NCBI GenBank assembly: GCA_016124195.1
Contig: WGOE01000005.1
Coordinates: forward strand, 124,001 to 188,000
DNA length: 64,000 nt
Direction of reading: 5' to 3'
Origin: a bacterium
Lineage (GTDB): Bacteria > Pseudomonadota > Alphaproteobacteria > Rhodobacterales > Rhodobacteraceae
The position numbers and the translations under genes are program-made. Within the stretch, counting starts at the first letter, position 1; every line of letters starts with the position of its first letter. Below the pieces are notes generated by a model that saw only the letters and a list, made by a program, of their open reading frames with translations, was not told where the DNA came from and ran no database searches. Shown one piece after another: positions 56,950-64,000 of the stretch.

Positions 56950-57486
56950 CTACTTCTTGAAGGCGTCGACCGGTGGCGCCGAAGGTGTGCGCACCCCGGC
57001 CGCACGCCAGCGCGCCAGTTCCTTGTAGGCGTCCAGCCACTGGGCCTTGTAGGCATCGTAATAGGTGGTGTTGCCGAAGGCGCGTTCCAGAAGCTTGCCC
57101 GGGTGCCGCTTGCGGAAGGTCAGATCGTCCTTGGCCAACGAGGCCCGGATGCCCGGCATACCGCCGTTGCGGTCAGCGTAATTGACCAGCCCGGCGTCCG
57201 AGGCGGGAATTCCGCCGGCACTGTGTTCCTTGCCGCCCAAGGCCACGATGGCATCCTCCATCGGGTGCTGGTCGGTCAGGTTCTCGCCACCCGGCGAGGG
57301 CGGCGGCAGGGCGGTCAGATCGGCGGGCATCTGCAGGGCCTTGGGCGGCAGGATGGCAAATTCGTCCGGGCCATCAGAAGCCGAGTGCAGGTTCATCAGA
57401 TGCGTATCGTCTCCACGCGGGCCGCAAGCCGTGAGCGCAACAAGCGCCACGCCCGCCACTGCGAGAACAATTCTTGCCTTCCGCAT
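56950..57486 (-). CDS. DUF3035 lipoprotein
   Basis: The 178-residue protein begins with a signal peptide and lipobox LTAC (Cys about 21). The rest fits DUF3035: DEFAILPPKALQMPADLTALPPPSPGG, then a Lys/Arg-rich helical end with AYKELARWRAAGVRTPSAPP. It is probably anchored in the outer membrane; function unknown. An upstream extension of 66 codons would bury the signal peptide and was rejected. It lies 56 bp behind lspA, which would release its signal peptide. Confidence 0.85.
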   Translation of the reverse strand: MRKARIVLAVAGVALVALTACGPRGDDTHLMNLHSASDGPDEFAILPPKALQMPADLTALPPPSPGGENLTDQHPMEDAIVALGGKEHSAGGIPASDAGLVNYADRNGGMPGIRASLAKDDLTFRKRHPGKLLERAFGNTTYYDAYKAQWLDAYKELARWRAAGVRTPSAPPVDAFKK

Positions 57487-57542
57487 TCCGCCCGACCCTT
57501 GCGCCCCGATTTTTCCCGTCTTAGCGCAAAGCCGGGGCCACG

Positions 57543-58055
57543 TCACGGGGTCTTTCGGCCCGAGCCCCGATCCGTCGGCGTCTTGCCCCCGGCAAAGTTC
57601 GAGAACAGCACCAATCCCACCGCGCCAAGGAAGATCCCGACATCGGCCACATTGAAGGCAAAGGGGTTGTCGATGCCGCAGCACGACATGTTGAGAAAAT
57701 CCGCCACCGCGCCATAAGCCAGCCGGTCGATGACATTTCCCGCGGCGCCGCCGATCAGCAGCCCCGCCGCAACCTCGGACCGCCAGCCGGATTTCTCGCG
57801 CCGGACCCAGACCCAGACCCAGCCCGCGATCACCACCGCCACCCCGATCAGCACCGCCCGGCCCAGCGTCGATCCCTGCGCCATGAGGCCAAAGTTCACC
57901 CCATAGTTCCAGGCCATGCGGAACACGAGGAACGGCGGCAGCACGTCAATCTCGACCCGGTTGACCAGATCAAGGCCGAAGACCACCGCCAGCTTGGTGA
58001 TCTGATCTAGCGCCAGCACGCAAAGCGCGACAAGGGGAATGGTCGGCAGCCGCAT
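57543..58055 (-). CDS. lspA: lipoprotein signal peptidase LspA
   Basis: The 170-residue inner-membrane aspartyl protease has four helices. The catalytic aspartates fall in GNVIDRLAYG and FNVADVGI, as in the family; the first helix carries LALDQITKL. It cleaves signal peptides of diacylated prolipoproteins. It starts one base behind the purH stop codon, so the two are co-transcribed, and a lipoprotein gene follows. Confidence 0.95.
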   Translation of the reverse strand: MRLPTIPLVALCVLALDQITKLAVVFGLDLVNRVEIDVLPPFLVFRMAWNYGVNFGLMAQGSTLGRAVLIGVAVVIAGWVWVWVRREKSGWRSEVAAGLLIGGAAGNVIDRLAYGAVADFLNMSCCGIDNPFAFNVADVGIFLGAVGLVLFSNFAGGKTPTDRGSGRKTP

Positions 58056-58056
58056 C

Positions 58057-59643
58057 CTAGTGCCGGAAATGCCGCTGGCCGGTGAAGACCATGGCCAGCC
58101 CCGCCGCATCCGCCGCCGCGATGACCTTGTCATCGTTCATCGACCCGCCCGGCTGAATAACCGCCGTGGCCCCCGCCTCGGCCGCAGTCATCAGCCCGTC
58201 GGGGAAGGGAAAGAAGGCGTCCGAGGCCACGACCGATCCCACCGTGGGCGAGGCGTCCAGCCCCAGCGCCTCGGCCATGTCGCCCGCCTTGCGCGCGGCG
58301 ATGCGCGTGCTGTCGACCCGGCTCATCTGGCCGGCCCCGATCCCCACCGTGGCAGCATCCTTGACGTAGACGATGGCATTCGACTTCACATGCTTGGCCA
58401 CGGTCCAGGCGAACATCAGGTCCGCCAGTTCGGCCGGCGTCGGCTGGCGCTTGGTCACCACCTTGAGGTCGGCCGCGGTGATTCCGGCAAAGTCGCGGTC
58501 CTGCACCAGGATCCCGCCGGCCACCTGCTTGAACGCCAGGCCCGGCGCCTTGGCGTCCGGCAGGCCAGCTGTTGTCAGAAGCCGCAGGTTCTTCTTGGCC
58601 GCAAAGATCGCCTTCGCCGCCTCGGAGGCGCCGGGGGCGATCACCACCTCGGTGAAGATCTTGACGATCTCTTCGGCCGTTTCGGCATCCAGGGGCGCAT
58701 TCAGCGCCACGATCCCGCCGAAGGCCGAGGTCTGGTCGCAGGCATAGGCCTTCAGGTAAGCCTCGCGCAGGGTCGCCCCACGGCTGACCCCGCAGGGATT
58801 GGCGTGTTTGATGATGGCAACGGCGGGTCCTTGCCCGGCGAACTCCGCCACCAGTTCAAAGGCGGCATCGGTGTCATTGATGTTGTTGTAGGACAGTTCC
58901 TTGCCCTGCCATTGCCGTGCGGTGGCCACGCCTTCGCGCCGGCTGCCGTCGGTGTAGAAGGCGGCCCTCTGATGCGGGTTCTCGCCATAGCGCATGCCTT
59001 GCGCGAACTTGCCGGCAAAGCTGCGGTTGCGCGGGAAGGGCTCGTGCAATTCGTCCGCAAGCCAGCCCGACACAGCCGCGTCATAGGCTGCCGTCTTGGA
59101 ATAGGCCGTCAACGCCATCTTCTGCCGGAACGCCAGCGAGGTGGCGCCGTCCTGCGTCTTCATCTGTTCCAGGAGGGCCGGATAATCGGCCGGATCGGTG
59201 ATGACCGTGACGAACTTGTGATTCTTGGACGCGGCGCGGATCATCGCCGGACCGCCGATGTCGATGTTCTCGATGCAGGTCGCATGGTCAGCGCCCTTGG
59301 CCACCGTCTCTTCGAAGGGGTAGAGGTTCGAGATTAGCAGGTCGATCGGTTCGATCCCGTGCGCTGCCATCGCCAACAGATGCTCGTCATCATCGCGCAG
59401 CGCCAAAAGGGCGCCGTGGATGTTCGGGTGCAGCGTCTTGACCCGGCCGTCCATCATCTCGGGGAAGCCGGTCACATCGGCCACGTCGCGCACCTTCAGA
59501 CCGGCGGCGCGCAGCATGTTCGACGTGCCCCCGGTCGAAATCAGCTCGACCCCATAGCTCGCCAGCGCGCGGCTCAATTCGATCAGCCCGGTCTTGTCGG
59601 AAACAGAGATCAGCGCGCGGCCGATCGGCACGAGGTTGGTCAT
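58057..59643 (-). CDS. purH: bifunctional AICAR transformylase/IMP cyclohydrolase
   Basis: The 528-residue enzyme does the last two steps of IMP synthesis. The N-terminal MGS-like cyclohydrolase domain (about 1-150) begins [19 protein letters not shown] and has [10 protein letters not shown] and [20 protein letters not shown]. The C-terminal AICAR transformylase domain (about 200-528) has [10 protein letters not shown] and the final QPGGSMND and FTGQRHFRH motifs. It uses 10-formyl-THF, which FolD and Fhs supply. Confidence 0.97.
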   Translation of the reverse strand: MTNLVPIGRALISVSDKTGLIELSRALASYGVELISTGGTSNMLRAAGLKVRDVADVTGFPEMMDGRVKTLHPNIHGALLALRDDDEHLLAMAAHGIEPIDLLISNLYPFEETVAKGADHATCIENIDIGGPAMIRAASKNHKFVTVITDPADYPALLEQMKTQDGATSLAFRQKMALTAYSKTAAYDAAVSGWLADELHEPFPRNRSFAGKFAQGMRYGENPHQRAAFYTDGSRREGVATARQWQGKELSYNNINDTDAAFELVAEFAGQGPAVAIIKHANPCGVSRGATLREAYLKAYACDQTSAFGGIVALNAPLDAETAEEIVKIFTEVVIAPGASEAAKAIFAAKKNLRLLTTAGLPDAKAPGLAFKQVAGGILVQDRDFAGITAADLKVVTKRQPTPAELADLMFAWTVAKHVKSNAIVYVKDAATVGIGAGQMSRVDSTRIAARKAGDMAEALGLDASPTVGSVVASDAFFPFPDGLMTAAEAGATAVIQPGGSMNDDKVIAAADAAGLAMVFTGQRHFRH

Positions 59644-59664
59644 GCGTCATCCCCTCACATCGTG

Positions 59665-61413
59665 TCAGATCTGGCTGGCGGGGTCCTCCCGCTCCAGATC
59701 GCGGATGGCAAGCGGAGTATCCTGCGCCTTCGCCAAGGTCCAGCCCAGCTGCGTGTCGAAATCCAGCGCTGTGGCGGAAAGCACGATTTGCAGGCTTTCG
59801 CGCGGGCGCAGCCGGGTCTTTTCCAGATAGATCGTCGGCTCCAGCGTCAGTTTTGCGGTGCCGTCGTGGCGGAACACCCAGATCTCGCCGCTTTTGAGCG
59901 CAAGTGACACCGCCGTGCCCCCCATGTCGAGCCGCGTTTCGACATCGGGATGGATGTGGAACCGCAGCGCGAACCTGATGCCGCGCGCCCGACTGCCGGC
60001 CATCAGACGTTCAAACCTGCGTTTCTCGGTGGTGCCGATGGCCGCCAGCCGGTCGATGCCGGTCAGGTGGCGGCCGTCATTGGTCAGCATCAGGTCGCGG
60101 ATGTGGCTGACGCCGTGGGTAGTCGACCAGCCGTTGTGCCCCAGATGGACGCCCGCCCCGTTTTCACCCGGCACCACGCGCAGCGTCGTGACATCCGCCC
60201 GCTCGACAAAGGCGCCTTCGCCGCTGCTGCCAAGGCGGGACGAGGAAAACCCCTCGATGGCAAGGGTGGAATGCGAGGCCGTGGCCCGCCCCGCCTGCCG
60301 CCATTCGGTGCCGAAGGCCGCGCCCGACCCGCAAGACACCACCACCGGCCGCCGCCCCGAGGTCAGCTCGAAGGCGCAGGTGCTGGCATGGGCCATCACC
60401 CCGTTCTGCGAGGGTGGCGCCGCATCCAGAATGATCGTGGTGCGCCCGCCGTTCAGCCGGGCAAAGCCCATCGCCATCCCGGCCGAGGGCATCGGCTTGA
60501 CCCCGGCATTGGCCAGTGCGGCGTCCAGGCGCCCCTCGGCCCCGCGCCCGCCGCCGTGAAACCGCGCCAGCCCGCCATCGGCATGGCGCAGGGCGCGCAG
60601 CACCGGGGCGATCCGCTCGATCGCGGCCAGATGTTCGGGCGAGGCCATCCGGCCCGCTTCGGCCAAAGCCTGTGCGGCCCAGGTCAAGAGGGTGAAGATA
60701 TCCAGCAATTCCTCTGGGTTGCGGCTGGAAATGCCGCCGCCCATGTCAATCTCGGTTTCGACCTCGTGGCCCAGACCGCGCAGCGCGGGCTCGATATGCG
60801 AGGCCATGCCCTCCAGCACAAGGCTGGGGATCAGGATGCCGGTCAGCGCCTCGATCCGGGGCAGGCCCGCGGCGGCGTCCTGCCAGCGCTGCGCCAGAAA
60901 ATGCAGCTGCGCCGACAGGTTGGCGATCAGCGCGGCCTCGCGGTCAGGTGTCAGCCCCTGCAGCAGCATCGGCGCATGGTTGATCCAGCGGATCAGCCGC
61001 CGCCCGATCATGTCGGGCTGCCATCCCGGCCCCCGCCCCCGGCCAAAGCGCTGGATCCAGTCCTCGGTCCAGACCTGCGCCCGCTCTTGCGCCCGCGTGT
61101 CGCCATAGGCCGCCAAATCATCGAGCCAGGCAAAGCCATGCACCTCCATCCGCGCCATCGGATCGGCGAAGGGCACGTCCCAGATCGAGGTGTCCGGGCT
61201 TTCCACCACCATGGCGCCCGAGACGAAATTGCCCGCGATCATCTGCTTGCCGCGCGAATAAAGCCCGATGGTGCGCGGTTCGGGCTGCGACAAAAGGCCG
61301 GATGCGACATGCGCCTTGCGCGCACGCCACAGCGCCCAGCGGTCCCGCCACCCGCCCGGGGCCCCTGCGAAGCCTCCGCCGGAAAAGCGGGTCTGATCTG
61401 CGCGTGACGCCAT
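59665..61413 (-). CDS. heparinase II/III-like protein
   Basis: The 582-residue protein has an N-terminal alpha/alpha toroid (about 60-330, with RWINHAPMLLQG and LNAQLHFLAQRW-type helices) and a heparinase II/III C-terminal beta domain (about 350-560) containing GRRPVVVSCGSG and DGRHLTGIDRL. No signal peptide is seen. Rhodobacterales often have such a protein next to purH; its substrate is unknown, and a role in polysaccharide turnover is inferred from the fold alone. It ends 22 bp before purH. Confidence 0.85.
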   Translation of the reverse strand: MASRADQTRFSGGGFAGAPGGWRDRWALWRARKAHVASGLLSQPEPRTIGLYSRGKQMIAGNFVSGAMVVESPDTSIWDVPFADPMARMEVHGFAWLDDLAAYGDTRAQERAQVWTEDWIQRFGRGRGPGWQPDMIGRRLIRWINHAPMLLQGLTPDREAALIANLSAQLHFLAQRWQDAAAGLPRIEALTGILIPSLVLEGMASHIEPALRGLGHEVETEIDMGGGISSRNPEELLDIFTLLTWAAQALAEAGRMASPEHLAAIERIAPVLRALRHADGGLARFHGGGRGAEGRLDAALANAGVKPMPSAGMAMGFARLNGGRTTIILDAAPPSQNGVMAHASTCAFELTSGRRPVVVSCGSGAAFGTEWRQAGRATASHSTLAIEGFSSSRLGSSGEGAFVERADVTTLRVVPGENGAGVHLGHNGWSTTHGVSHIRDLMLTNDGRHLTGIDRLAAIGTTEKRRFERLMAGSRARGIRFALRFHIHPDVETRLDMGGTAVSLALKSGEIWVFRHDGTAKLTLEPTIYLEKTRLRPRESLQIVLSATALDFDTQLGWTLAKAQDTPLAIRDLEREDPASQI

Positions 61414-61552
61414 GCCTGCCTCGCCTGCCCTATGCCCGATTCCGGGTTCTTGCCGCCGAAAGCATAGCCAATGCACCCGGCCCTGTCACCGCCGGGAAAG
61501 CCCGTCGGCAAGGATCGCCGCCGGGCCCGCGCAGGCCAGCCCTGCGCCGGTA

Positions 61553-62695
61553 TCAGGCCGTGTGGTCGATTCGCTCCATATATTGCGCAAGACCGCGGAC
61601 CTGCCCCAGCCATTTGGTGACAAGCTTGGGGTCATGCGGCGCGGGATGCACCCCGGCCGGAATCTCGTGCGCCAGAAGCGATTCGACGGCAAAGGACACC
61701 GGGGTCGACACAAGCCGCGCCATGGCCGAGCCGCGCGCATCGCCCCAGGCATCCATCGCCCAGGTCTCGTGGAACAGGATGCGGCCCTGATTTTCGGCCT
61801 TGAGGCTGACAAACAGCACCACGCGGTCGGGCTCTCCGGGGGCGTAGGAATTGTCCCGCACGAATTCGGCCGCCATTTCGGCCAGCCGCGCATCGCCGGC
61901 CGGTCCTTCCAGTGTCTCGATCTCGCGGAAGACCGGCGCCCAGGCCTCGGCCCAGCCGTTCAGCCGGATCGTGCCGCGCACGAAATCCTTGACGGGCCAG
62001 GCCGGGTCAAAACGGTAATCCTCCATGAAGGGATAGGAATCGCGGTTGGGATAGACCTCGAAGCTTTCCGGCACCGGCAAGGGCGCGTCATACGAGGTGA
62101 TCGCATCCCAGGGCCGCTGCACGCGCAACTCGCTGAAGTTCTTCAGGCTGCGCGAGGGCGACCGCAGCGCCTTCAGCACGCCCAGGGGCGCCCAGGAGAA
62201 TTTGTAGCGGAACGGGTTCGGAATCTTCGGCACGCCACCGCAATAGGACACGAAGCTCAGCACGTTCCTGGCGTCAAAGGCTTTGCTGGCGCGGTAGCGC
62301 GCTACCAGATCATGCGCCATCAGATGGTCGATCCCCGGGTCCAGCCCGCATTCGTTGATCGAAACCAGGCCCTTGAGGCGGAAAGCCTCGTCCAGCGCCC
62401 GCATCTCGGGCGAGATATAAGAGGAACTGACGAAATGCGCGCCTTTGGCCAGGCAGGCCTTGGCGATCGGCACGTGATGCTCCACGGTCAGCATCGAAAT
62501 CGCCACATCGCCGGGCTGCAACGCCTCCCTCAAAGCCTCCAGCGTGTAGGGGCGGATGTCCTGGGTCAGGTCGCCCACCGCGTCGCGGGCCTTTTCGACC
62601 GTGCGGTTCCACACCACGACCGGAAGCCCCGCCTCGATCAGCCGCCGCAACCCCGGAGCCGAGGAAAGCCCGGTCCCGCACCAGTGAATTGTCAT
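61553..62695 (-). CDS. saccharopine dehydrogenase-type reductase (LYS9-like)
   Basis: The 380-residue protein has an N-terminal Rossmann fold (IHWCGTGLSSAPGLRRLIEAGLPVVVWNR) and the C-terminal saccharopine reductase region with NECGLDPGIDHLMAHDL and FVSYCGGVPKI. It matches glutamate-forming saccharopine dehydrogenase. GAGGAGGAC before the ATG sets the start. It follows a LYS1-like gene by ten bases, so the pair could interconvert saccharopine with lysine and with alpha-aminoadipate semialdehyde. Confidence 0.85.
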   Translation of the reverse strand: MTIHWCGTGLSSAPGLRRLIEAGLPVVVWNRTVEKARDAVGDLTQDIRPYTLEALREALQPGDVAISMLTVEHHVPIAKACLAKGAHFVSSSYISPEMRALDEAFRLKGLVSINECGLDPGIDHLMAHDLVARYRASKAFDARNVLSFVSYCGGVPKIPNPFRYKFSWAPLGVLKALRSPSRSLKNFSELRVQRPWDAITSYDAPLPVPESFEVYPNRDSYPFMEDYRFDPAWPVKDFVRGTIRLNGWAEAWAPVFREIETLEGPAGDARLAEMAAEFVRDNSYAPGEPDRVVLFVSLKAENQGRILFHETWAMDAWGDARGSAMARLVSTPVSFAVESLLAHEIPAGVHPAPHDPKLVTKWLGQVRGLAQYMERIDHTA

Positions 62696-62705
62696 CTTGT
62701 CCTCC

Positions 62706-63755
62706 TCAAACAAACGCCAGATGGCGCTCATATTCCGCCCTGGCCCGGCCCCAGACGCCTGCGTCCAACTGGCCAAGGGTCAAAAGCGCGGGCAACAACT
62801 GCCCGGCATAGTCCTGCGACGATTCCACCGGCAAGAGCGAGGGCAGATTGTCGATCGCCATCACATCCAGCGGGGGATTCTCGGCCACCCGCAGCGCCGG
62901 CGCCTCCCAATCGGTGGCGCGGTCATAGACCTTGATCGGCGAAAAGTCCGAGGTCGGATCGCAGGCGATGTCGCCGATCACGGTCAGCCGGCGCGCATCG
63001 GTCCGGGCGCTGGCCGGCACGAAGACCGGACAGCCCGGCCGCGCGAGAATGCAGTTCAGAAAGATCTGATGGGCCAGCACTTCCGGGAAGGGTCCGCCGG
63101 AGGCGGTCTCGGCCATGTCCCATTTCGTCACGCCGCAGCCAAGCGCGGTCAACAGGTCCGCAGCCCCGGTGCCGACCCGCCCAAGGGCCCCTATGATCAG
63201 CGCATCGGGCCGCGACAGCCCGGCCAGATCGGACCGCAGATCCGTCAGCAGATCTGCCTTGCCGCCATAGACCGCGACCGGCCCGCAGATCCCGCCGTGC
63301 TGCTGCGCGGACCAGCATTTCAACGAGACGGCCGCCCCGGCATAGCCCGCCCAATAGCCAAAGGCCGCAACCCGCCGGCCATCCTCGCCCACCAGGTATT
63401 CGAGGTCGTAAAGCGTGCCACCCCCGGCCTTGAAGCGCCGCAACAGCACCTGACCGGCTGGCTGCCCCTTGAAGGCGTGACCGAACATGATGTGTCGATG
63501 GGTCAGGGGCGTGCCATCGTCCGGCAGTTCCTTGAGCCCGAAGATGATCGCATCCCGCGGGGCCAGGGGCCAAAGGTTCTCGGCAACGATCTCGCAGCCG
63601 GCACGCAGGTAGCCGTCGATCGGAATGGCGCGGACATGGCTTTCCTCGACGCTGACGCGGATGCCCACCTTGATCAGGGCGGCGGCACCCTCGGGCGTCA
63701 GCCCCACACGTTCCTCATGCGGGCGCTGTTCGGCCCGGACCCAAAGATGCACCAC
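62706..63755 (-). CDS. saccharopine dehydrogenase, lysine-forming type (LYS1-like)
   Basis: The 349-residue protein resembles the alanine dehydrogenase/PNT-type N-terminal domain, with RAEQRPHEERVGLTPEGAAALI and FGLKELP, then GHAFKGQ and the nucleotide fold IIGALGRVGTGAADLL. This is the NAD-dependent lysine-forming saccharopine dehydrogenase family. The start is GTG after GGAGG; a second GTG follows directly and could be used instead. It is the first gene of the pair with the LYS9-like gene. Confidence 0.85.
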   Translation of the reverse strand: MVHLWVRAEQRPHEERVGLTPEGAAALIKVGIRVSVEESHVRAIPIDGYLRAGCEIVAENLWPLAPRDAIIFGLKELPDDGTPLTHRHIMFGHAFKGQPAGQVLLRRFKAGGGTLYDLEYLVGEDGRRVAAFGYWAGYAGAAVSLKCWSAQQHGGICGPVAVYGGKADLLTDLRSDLAGLSRPDALIIGALGRVGTGAADLLTALGCGVTKWDMAETASGGPFPEVLAHQIFLNCILARPGCPVFVPASARTDARRLTVIGDIACDPTSDFSPIKVYDRATDWEAPALRVAENPPLDVMAIDNLPSLLPVESSQDYAGQLLPALLTLGQLDAGVWGRARAEYERHLAFV

Positions 63756-63824
63756 GGCAGTCCTCCGTTTTGCCTCTTCCTATCAGACTGCCAGCCGCAG
63801 ACCAGTCCCTGCGGGTTGCGACCA

Positions 63825-63893
63825 AGATGGGCAGATTGCCCATCCTACCAAAATCCGGCGTTGCAAAAGGTAGGATGGGCAATCTGCCCATCT
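63825..63893. repeat. REP-like inverted pair, copy C
   Basis: Two 25-bp units, perfectly complementary to each other, are arranged head to head with their GGTAG ends inward and 19 bases between. Each contains the GATGGGCA-ATC-TGCCCATC palindrome. It lies beyond the 5' end of the LYS1-like gene. Nothing else is recognisable in the last 245 bases of the window. Confidence 0.85.
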
Positions 63894-64000
63894 GGCGCGC
63901 GCGGCACGGCGCTGCCGCGGGATCCGGACAGACGGCCAAAGACGGCATTCAGCCCACCGCCGAAACCTGCTTTCCGCCCGCGCTCTGATTCGGAAGGGTG

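Overview
The window is high-GC alphaproteobacterial chromosome, almost certainly from the Rhodobacterales (Rhodobacteraceae). The evidence is protein-level: an ethylmalonyl-CoA pathway pair (ccr, ecm), a dimethylglycine/sarcosine-dehydrogenase type GcvT-fusion oxidoreductase, MutL with its own endonuclease motif, a quinone-type PyrD behind a DUF952 gene, and a DUF3035-lspA-purH-heparinase block. The genus cannot be fixed from the sequence alone. I found no rRNA, tRNA, CRISPR array, transposase or prophage gene; genes are densely packed and mostly on the minus strand.

Layout. 0-8 kb: GcvT-fusion oxidoreductase, a coupled pair of unknown small genes (one with eight cysteines), an AhpD-like gene behind a perfect FNR box, feoAB, an SLC13-type carrier. 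8-17 kb: EamA exporter and YmdB-like phosphoesterase, DUF1801, the ligase-associated helicase/PdeM pair, folD-fhs one-carbon genes, MOSC protein. 17-28 kb: one long minus-strand run ybgC-tolQRAB-pal-cpoB-tilS-ftsH-tam, tying envelope constriction, tRNA-Ile modification and membrane proteolysis together. 28-36 kb: a less conserved stretch with a sulfotransferase-like gene, DUF1993, argD-argF, then glycosyltransferase, sulfotransferase and a histidine-rich RTX protein. 36-42 kb: 5'-nucleotidase-like protein, ybjQ-DUF952-pyrD, stand-alone AsnC-type domain, RecD-like helicase. 41-47 kb: ccr, a small lipoprotein, a PlsC-type acyltransferase and divergent ecm (ethylmalonyl-CoA pathway), then a DUF6455 gene. 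47-54 kb: GH3 glycosidase, deoD, hutD-rmuC-mutL; GC drops abruptly inside deoD. 54-64 kb: paired M16 peptidases, DUF3035 lipoprotein, lspA, purH, heparinase-like protein, and two saccharopine-dehydrogenase-type enzymes.

Non-coding structure is the most novel layer. Three loci carry a REP-like palindrome (GTAG foot plus GATGGGCA-ATC-TGCCCATC), two of them as inverted pairs. A second family, a GC-rich hairpin followed by GTATT-N3-GCAAAGAGCAA or a related tail, occurs five times between genes. The ccr promoter region holds two abutting 10-bp palindromes built on TTGC/GCAA, and the ecm promoter region holds a related CGCAA-N5-TTGCG element, which suggests a common operator for the pathway. Four-base stop/start overlaps, including three TTGA overlaps with TTG starts, are used repeatedly for coupling.
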